Shown: positions 58,478-64,000 of the stretch, piece by piece
How the letters are laid out: each line of letters starts with the position of its first letter
Position numbering within the stretch: the first letter of the stretch is position 1
DNA from: Flammulina velutipes
Taxonomy: Eukaryota > Basidiomycota > Agaricomycetes > Agaricales > Physalacriaceae
NCBI GenBank assembly: GCA_011800155.1
Contig: CM022372.1
Location: 2,976,001-3,040,000, forward strand
DNA: 64,000 nt
Direction of reading: 5' to 3'
Notes under the pieces: model-generated
Told to the model about the DNA's origin: nothing
Database searches by the model: none
The model's input: the letters and a program-made list of their open reading frames with translations, nothing else
Position numbers and translations under genes: made by a program

Positions 58478-60893
58478 TCAACGGGACCCACGAATCGTCT
58501 TCCGACGAGTAACCCGCCCAGCGTACATTGTATTCGACTGACTCCGTGTTACCCTACGTCCAGCTTTAGTTTTATCGTCACCGTCGACCCCCGCGTACCG
58601 CACCTTTTGCTTCTTGCGATGGTTCAGAACAACAGAAACTTCGTGCTCTGACATATCATCGTCCTCCTCGACTATCGTTGATCGTTTCCTCTTCGCCAGG
58701 TAACGCATTCCTTCGTTGGTTGCCTTGTCCACTGCTTTGGAAGTCATACGAGCGTCAGCTAAAAGTGAATTAGCGAATGTCAAACAGTGTTCAAGGTCAT
58801 AACGTACTCGACCGGTCATAGACGCGCTTATTGCCTTTGGGATAGCCTTTTTTTGTCAATTGCTGACTACCTTGGCCTACTGTTTAGTCGTCAGTAAGAC
58901 TTCACTGATTGACGTAGTATACGAACCTTTGCTTTTTGACGGGAGTCTCGTGGGGTTCGGAGTAGGGGCTATGGCATTCGGTAGAGGCTCAAGGGCTGGC
59001 AGTGATTGCGCAAGATATGGAATGTAGCGGGCAACATCAGTGCAGTGGGTTTCCCATTGCTCGTGGGCCAACTGACGTTCAGATCGAAGTGCGGGCTCTG
59101 GCATAAACCTTGAGTTCGAAATCACTAGATGAGACAAATAGAGACGCACCGATATTTGCAGAATCTTCACTGCGAACCCTCGGAGCCCACGCCCATGGTT
59201 CAAGGCTTTGACGCTCATCGGCCTGAGCAGTGCCTTTTGGTCGGAAGGTAATGGCTTGGAGGAACGCGTTGGGATCGATGTCAACTGCCCATTCATCAGG
59301 AAGTTGTCTCAGATGGGATGTAACCATTTGCAAGACCCCACGTCCGATGAAATTCATGAGATTTCCTTGACTCATGATGTGTGGGCCGTCCTCTGCGAAT
59401 GTCATGACGTGGGTACGGAGTTTGTTCTTCTCCGCGCTTCATCAACAATCAGTATACAAGTCGGATGGAGCAGTACATGCACTTACTGAATGTCTGCGTA
59501 CTCTGGAACATGCCGGATAACTTCATTCCTTCCACCAGCGAACAGACTATACACTGCAGACCCATTGGCAACAGTTCTCGGAGGGTACAGGACAACAGCG
59601 AGGCGAGTGTGGCGCGGATCAGGTTCCCCACCCTTCGGGGCTCTGGGAGGGGTCCCGCCGTGATGTCGCAGTCCGGAGAATCCGATGACTAGGAACGCAT
59701 CAAGGATAACGTAGCCACCAAGTTCGGGAAAGTGAAATCTTCCGCCTTCGTATCCTTCAGCTCGAGGGACGTCAGCGTAGACAAAGAAAAGAGTGACGCC
59801 ACCCCCAGCATCGTTCTTGTCCCGATGTTTCCCGCCGAAATCTTTCATTTGCTTTTTCAAGCCTTCCCCTGCACGCTGATTAGCATTGATTTTTGAAAGG
59901 TCAGACATGATACGTACGGGATTCCCAGCTGACAGATGATGCCAAATTCACCTGAACGCCACTGAATGCACAATTATTATCTGCTCCAACCCGCGGGAGA
60001 TTCTTCAGCTCTGCGTTCCTCTTCAGTATTTCGTAGGTGGTAGGATCGAAGGCTTCTAGGATTTGGTTTCCGACGGCAGTAAATTGCTGAAGTTGGGTAT
60101 TTAGTCAAAGAATACGATTGCGAACAGAAAGAACACACAGTATTGACTTCACCTCTTATCTTCAAGCCCCAGTCGACTGAGTCGTTCGCATTCGACTTTC
60201 CTGACGCTGCGGGGTTCGCTACGCTCTTGGGACGTTGGACATTGAGTCCCATGGAGACGCATCGTCCACCTCGTACAGAAGCCCAGCGTGCATCGTTCTC
60301 CAACCTGGTCATGCCGTTGACTGGATCCCGTGTGTCAAAGGGGCCAAGACACTCTTTGCGTAGTTCATGGAGACTGTTGAGTACATCTTCTGGTATTTGC
60401 TGGTCACTATGACAGTGTGAGGTTATGCAGATGGAATTAAACACAATGCGTACGCTCGAACTAGAAAAAGCTGCAGACGATCTGCCATAGGACCTGCAGC
60501 ATTCAGAGCCCGGGCAAACACAACATCCCCAGCACAGAATTGAATTTCGCCTGAAGCAAAGGGGGTAAGTCAAGAAGTCGTCTAAAGGGGTACCAACGCA
60601 CCAGAGTCAAGCATCTCGCTGTCTGGTCCCTCATGAATATTCAAGTGCTCTTCAGCATACTTGTTGAAAAGCTTCATGTACGCGGGAGAAATGTCGGTCG
60701 TGTAAACGAATATTCTCTGAACGATCCCCTCGAGAGAGATAGGTAGTCGCGGGTGCCATATCTTGAGTTTAACGAGTTTAGGTACCACTGGATCCCGTTT
60801 GACGTGAGAAGTGACATGCTCAAAGCGTTCGCCAGGGAATGGTGTGAATATGGGAGATTCTGGAGGCGTTGCAGGCGACTTTTTGGGAGCCAT
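58478..60893 (-). CDS. TET/JBP-like 2OG-Fe(II) dioxygenase
   Basis: Nine exons give 672 residues: 60893-60602, 60550-60454, 60406-60139, 60086-59918, 59868-59487, 59436-59150, 59097-58927, 58879-58808, 58758-58478. The core resembles the fungal TET/JBP oxygenase domain: a first iron-binding pair His290/Asp292 in GGKHRDKNDAGG, the strand GGRFHFPELGGYVILD, the distal His (344 or 345) in FSGLRHHGGTPP, and Arg364 in RLAVVLYPP as likely 2-oxoglutarate contact. Fungal TET/JBP enzymes oxidise 5-methylcytosine and, from published work, are amplified with DNA transposons. The C-terminus is basic (LAKRKRSTIVEEDDD, TRRKTIRGSR), suited to a nuclear protein. All key residues are present, so the enzyme may be active. 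The exon 4/5 join is the least certain. Confidence 0.72.
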
Positions 60894-61620
60894 GAGAGGA
60901 GAGCAGAAACATGCAAAAATGCTCAAAGCAGCGCTGACATAATATGATGCAAGTGAACTGGGATAAGACACTCTGCACTGTCTTATCGCTGAGCAGTGAC
61001 ATCATCAGGTGCAGTGGTGGCAGCGAAGTAATGTGGAAGTTGAAAAGGGGATAATTATTGGTAACAGGCAAACAGCCAGGCGTACTTAGAGATCCTTTCG
61101 CCAGCAATGTACGAGATTGGCATCTGGTCATGAAGTGTGAATTAAAAATTACAGACCACATAGCGGCGCACGTACCTCGTTGAACAGGGCTCTCATCATC
61201 TATGTCTTGTCTTCCCCAACTGATAGGCTACGCAGGAGGTGAGAGTTTGCTGTCAGGCTGTGCCAAGCAACGTACTATTCACAGAACAGAGCAAGACCAG
61301 ACATTTCTCTTCATCGCTGTCTCTTTCCTCAACCAGCCCACACAGGAGGCGAAGATACACCATCACGTTGTAACCAAGCATATGATCGAGATATCGCGAT
61401 CGGACAGTTCGACGTGAGGCGGTAATACTGCAGAACGTTCACATTCAACAGTAGTGGCCAACCGTACAACTACCCGAATCCTCTACCCAGTGATTCACAC
61501 TGAGCAGTGGTCGGGGAGCAAAGGCAAGCCAACAACACGTGTTGTTGCCAATCTCGTGCAAACAGGAAAGTTTCCCACGCCGCCACTATTACGTTTTCTG
61601 TCCTCCGTAACACGCACTCA
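60894..61620. other. Intergenic stretch between diverging accessory genes
   Basis: It probably contains the promoter of the dioxygenase gene. No gene is seen. Confidence 0.4.
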
Positions 61621-61769
61621 TCTAGAATCAACCACTGCGAGAGGTGAACCCTTGTCAGTGGCAGATTCCTAGTTCTCAACCCTACCCTTTCGTCCTACAT
61701 TTCCTACAGTCGTCTAGAATTAGCCACTGCGAGAGGTGAACCCTTGTCAGTGGCAGATTCCTAGTCCTC
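61621..61769. repeat. Two direct repeats of about 57 bp, spaced 92 bp
   Basis: 61621-61677 and 61713-61769 are nearly identical (both begin TCTAGAAT and contain GCGAGAGGTGAACCCTTGTC). A weaker third copy with AGTAAACCCTTGTA follows near 61818. They stand upstream of the gene that begins near 62012 and could be promoter repeats or element-end repeats. Confidence 0.65.
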
Positions 61770-62015
61770 CCATACTACCCGATTGTCCTCTACGCTCAAA
61801 CTTGATTGCTACGAGGAGTAAACCCTTGTACTGCATCCCTCGACAGTGGTTGAATACATTTGTTCTATAAATCGTTGAGGGACCATCTCATCTCTCCAGC
61901 CATTTTGCATGTCATGGTCCGTTCAAATCTCTTCGACATGGTTTATCGTTGCTAATTATCGTAGTCATCCTACTTGAGGCCAGCGCTAACAATAACGTCC
62001 TTCGAAGGTCCCCAC

Positions 62016-64000
62016 ATGGTGGCCGATGGCAAAGTGTTTTCTGTCATCCGCGACAATATCCCTTCCGAACTCCCTGTCGAACATTACGATAATCCGGACC
62101 ATATCGGCCAGCTAGCCTTCCTACGGGATCTCAATTGGATTCGTCCTACAATGCCATTCTTGTTGTTTGTCCCTCTATATCATTCATTCCACGGACCTAT
62201 TTTTGGTAGACTGAACATCGCTAATAATCGATTTCCACTGGAACGTGCTGGGCGAGATGGATGGTGCCTCAGTTCTGGTCTCGTGGAAGAATGGATGGCC
62301 CTGGAACACACTCTGCGTCTAGTGGTCCTAAAGATGTTAGAGCTGGCTGCACCTTCGTCCCTCTCTTCAACTTTCCGCCTTTGGGCATGGCCCACTCGAT
62401 ACGGATACTCCACTAAGAAGGGAAGTCGACGTACCATGCAAGAAGTGGCTGCCCGTTCGCGCGATGCCTTTCTTCCTCTTATGGGTTGCATGTCTTTCGC
62501 ATTCATGTGCATGCAGGTGAAGGTGCAGGCGGTTGATTGGTATGAATGGCGAGAGAAGCTGGTGGAGTTGACCGGTATTCATCCTGAATGGCTGGCAGAG
62601 CTGGAAGCCTCTGATGTTGGGGATCCACACCTACGGCGTGTTGGTGGAATCATAGATGCAAAAGACTGGCCCCTTGACCTCATCTCCCTGGTGTCCCACG
62701 GAAATATGCCTATATACATTTCCTGGGGAGACATTGACAATCTGGAGCTCCCACTCTCTGCTCGTTATTCCCAACTGCAATGGATTCCCTCACTCAAAGC
62801 TGTGGCCAATCTACGAGAGATGTCTCGGCCAGCTTCTGGCTCAACATCAAACTCTGAGCCAGCAACATCCAACCCACCTATGGTTCTCCCCACAACAATG
62901 TCGACAATCACTCAGCCTCCAGTAGAGACTTGGAGCGACTTCTTCCAGCGACGAGACGCTCACAACGCTAAACGGGAGAAGGCCGAGACTTCAGAGGAAA
63001 GGAAGGTGCGAAAGGCGAAAGAGAAACATGCGGAATCCGGACTGTGTCCTGGAAAGAGGGGCGCAGTTATTTGGAAGTGGGAGAAGGAGGATGGCATTCG
63101 AGTACGTCGCATGGCCGGCCGAAGAACTTACGAGGATATATGGGCCACGTATGGCACCAAGCAGAAAATTTACGACTCGTGGAGCAACTGTTGGGACATC
63201 TGCACAGAGTTTGATCCTGATGATTTGGATGATTTGTACAATGACTTCAGCGACGAAGAGATTTCCAGCGATGTTAGAGACGAAGGACCTCCTACCACCT
63301 TGCTCCCAGATAATCCTCTCTCAATCACCAGCAATTTTTCTACTGCCACAGATCTAGCCCGACAACATTCACACGACCAACACGACTATCCTCTTGAGCT
63401 ATCAACCACCATGAGCCAGATCGCGTATGATCGGTATGGATTCATTGACGGAGCCAATGACACTTCTCCAACCAACGAAATCGCGTGGGATATGGTCAGG
63501 AAGTTATTGGGAAATGGGTGTTGGTTGGACTCGGGATTGTATCCGGAGCCTGATATATCTCTCGCAACACAAACAGGTTTATCTCGCTTTTTTGGTTTCC
63601 TCTTTTCTGCCAGCACCACATCGTCAATTCCCTCGAGTTGTCATGATCTCCAGGACTATGAATCAGATATCAACAATACTTCATTCTGGAACTTCCGAAT
63701 TCGCAGTCTCAGTCTCGATGGGACTAAGTTCTACTTGTTCAGGCTCGCCAACACCTTGAAAGGCTACGACACAGATATTGAACTGGCTGTCAGCAGTGCA
63801 GCTACGGTTCTTCAAATCATACGTTGTCAATGGGGTCCTCGTTTAGAAGATGTTGCTCTTCAGCTCATCTCTCATGGAATACCTTTCAACACGTTCTGGC
63901 ATGGCAGTACCAAATCGTTGCATTCCCAACCGAGTATTAAGCATGGCCTTGGCTTCCGCCCCAAAAATTACACCCCAGACGCCGTTGACTTCCAAGCATA
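62016..64000 (+). CDS. Large unknown accessory gene, 3' end outside window
   Basis: An open frame runs from about 61990 through ATG at 62016 to the window end without a stop, over 660 codons. A short first exon upstream (before 61980) is likely, since the frame is open before the ATG (TSFEGPHMVADG). Landmarks: GQLAFLRDLNWIRPTMPFL, YHSFHGPIFGRLN, RSRDAFLPLMGCMSF, MPIYISWGDI, a basic charged helix near 63000-63030 (KAKEKHAESGLCPGKRG), IWATYGTKQKIYDSW, and acidic DPDDLDDLYNDF. No known domain is recognised. It is of the same accessory, multi-copy-looking type as its neighbours. Confidence 0.6.
   Translation, partial: MVADGKVFSVIRDNIPSELPVEHYDNPDHIGQLAFLRDLNWIRPTMPFLLFVPLYHSFHGPIFGRLNIANNRFPLERAGRDGWCLSSGLVEEWMALEHTLRLVVLKMLELAAPSSLSSTFRLWAWPTRYGYSTKKGSRRTMQEVAARSRDAFLPLMGCMSFAFMCMQVKVQAVDWYEWREKLVELTGIHPEWLAELEASDVGDPHLRRVGGIIDAKDWPLDLISLVSHGNMPIYISWGDIDNLELPLSARYSQLQWIPSLKAVANLREMSRPASGSTSNSEPATSNPPMVLPTTMSTITQPPVETWSDFFQRRDAHNAKREKAETSEERKVRKAKEKHAESGLCPGKRGAVIWKWEKEDGIRVRRMAGRRTYEDIWATYGTKQKIYDSWSNCWDICTEFDPDDLDDLYNDFSDEEISSDVRDEGPPTTLLPDNPLSITSNFSTATDLARQHSHDQHDYPLELSTTMSQIAYDRYGFIDGANDTSPTNEIAWDMVRKLLGNGCWLDSGLYPEPDISLATQTGLSRFFGFLFSASTTSSIPSSCHDLQDYESDINNTSFWNFRIRSLSLDGTKFYLFRLANTLKGYDTDIELAVSSAATVLQIIRCQWGPRLEDVALQLISHGIPFNTFWHGSTKSLHSQPSIKHGLGFRPKNYTPDAVDFQA

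Noticed and set aside
1..64000. CRISPR arrays, bacterial operons, riboswitches
   Set aside because: The sequence is clearly eukaryotic nuclear DNA; no spaced palindromic arrays or bacterial signals were found.

Overview
The window looks like nuclear DNA of a mushroom-forming basidiomycete (Agaricomycetes). Genes carry many short introns, mostly about 45-65 nt, with GT..AG ends. The recognisable families fit a fungus: GT15 mannosyltransferase, CRH-type GH16, HMG-box pair, Zn2Cys6-like protein, BBC1/AIM3-like protein, IML2, F-box and a fungal TET/JBP-like dioxygenase. All exon joins below were worked out by hand from reading frame and splice signals; no alignment or RNA evidence was available.

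Region 1 (1-16.8 kb) holds a little-known gene family. Four related genes encode an N-terminal Cys-rich module, an acidic/basic linker, a long coiled coil built largely from exons of exactly 63 nt with phase-1 introns, and a conserved C-terminal segment. Two of them (5294-7559 minus, 13057-15498 plus) each sit directly upstream of a divergent homeodomain-like gene (4041-5075 minus, 15695-16753 plus). The two gene pairs form a large inverted duplication. It encloses a membrane protein gene and a CRH-like GH16 gene.

Region 2 (17-44.5 kb) is mostly ordinary chromosome: a large unknown membrane protein, a proline-rich BBC1/AIM3-like cortical actin protein, an NmrA-like reductase, two tandem HMG-box genes, a Zn2Cys6-like protein, a glycerol-phosphatase-like HAD enzyme with a serine-rich insert, an APH-like kinase, IML2, a sugar transporter, and a GT15 mannosyltransferase containing a 10-nt micro-exon.

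Region 3 (44.9-50.8 kb) is decaying sequence. A 505-bp hAT-type miniature element with a perfect 8-bp target duplication has cut off the tail of an F-box gene. A tRNA-like sequence and an alkaline phosphatase pseudogene follow.

Region 4 (50.8-64 kb) is a block of accessory genes: a DDE integrase-core protein, two large proteins of unknown function, a TET/JBP-type 2OG-Fe(II) dioxygenase (a candidate 5-methylcytosine oxidase), and a further large unknown gene running off the end. Their company suggests a large mobile or formerly mobile cassette, but no termini are visible.
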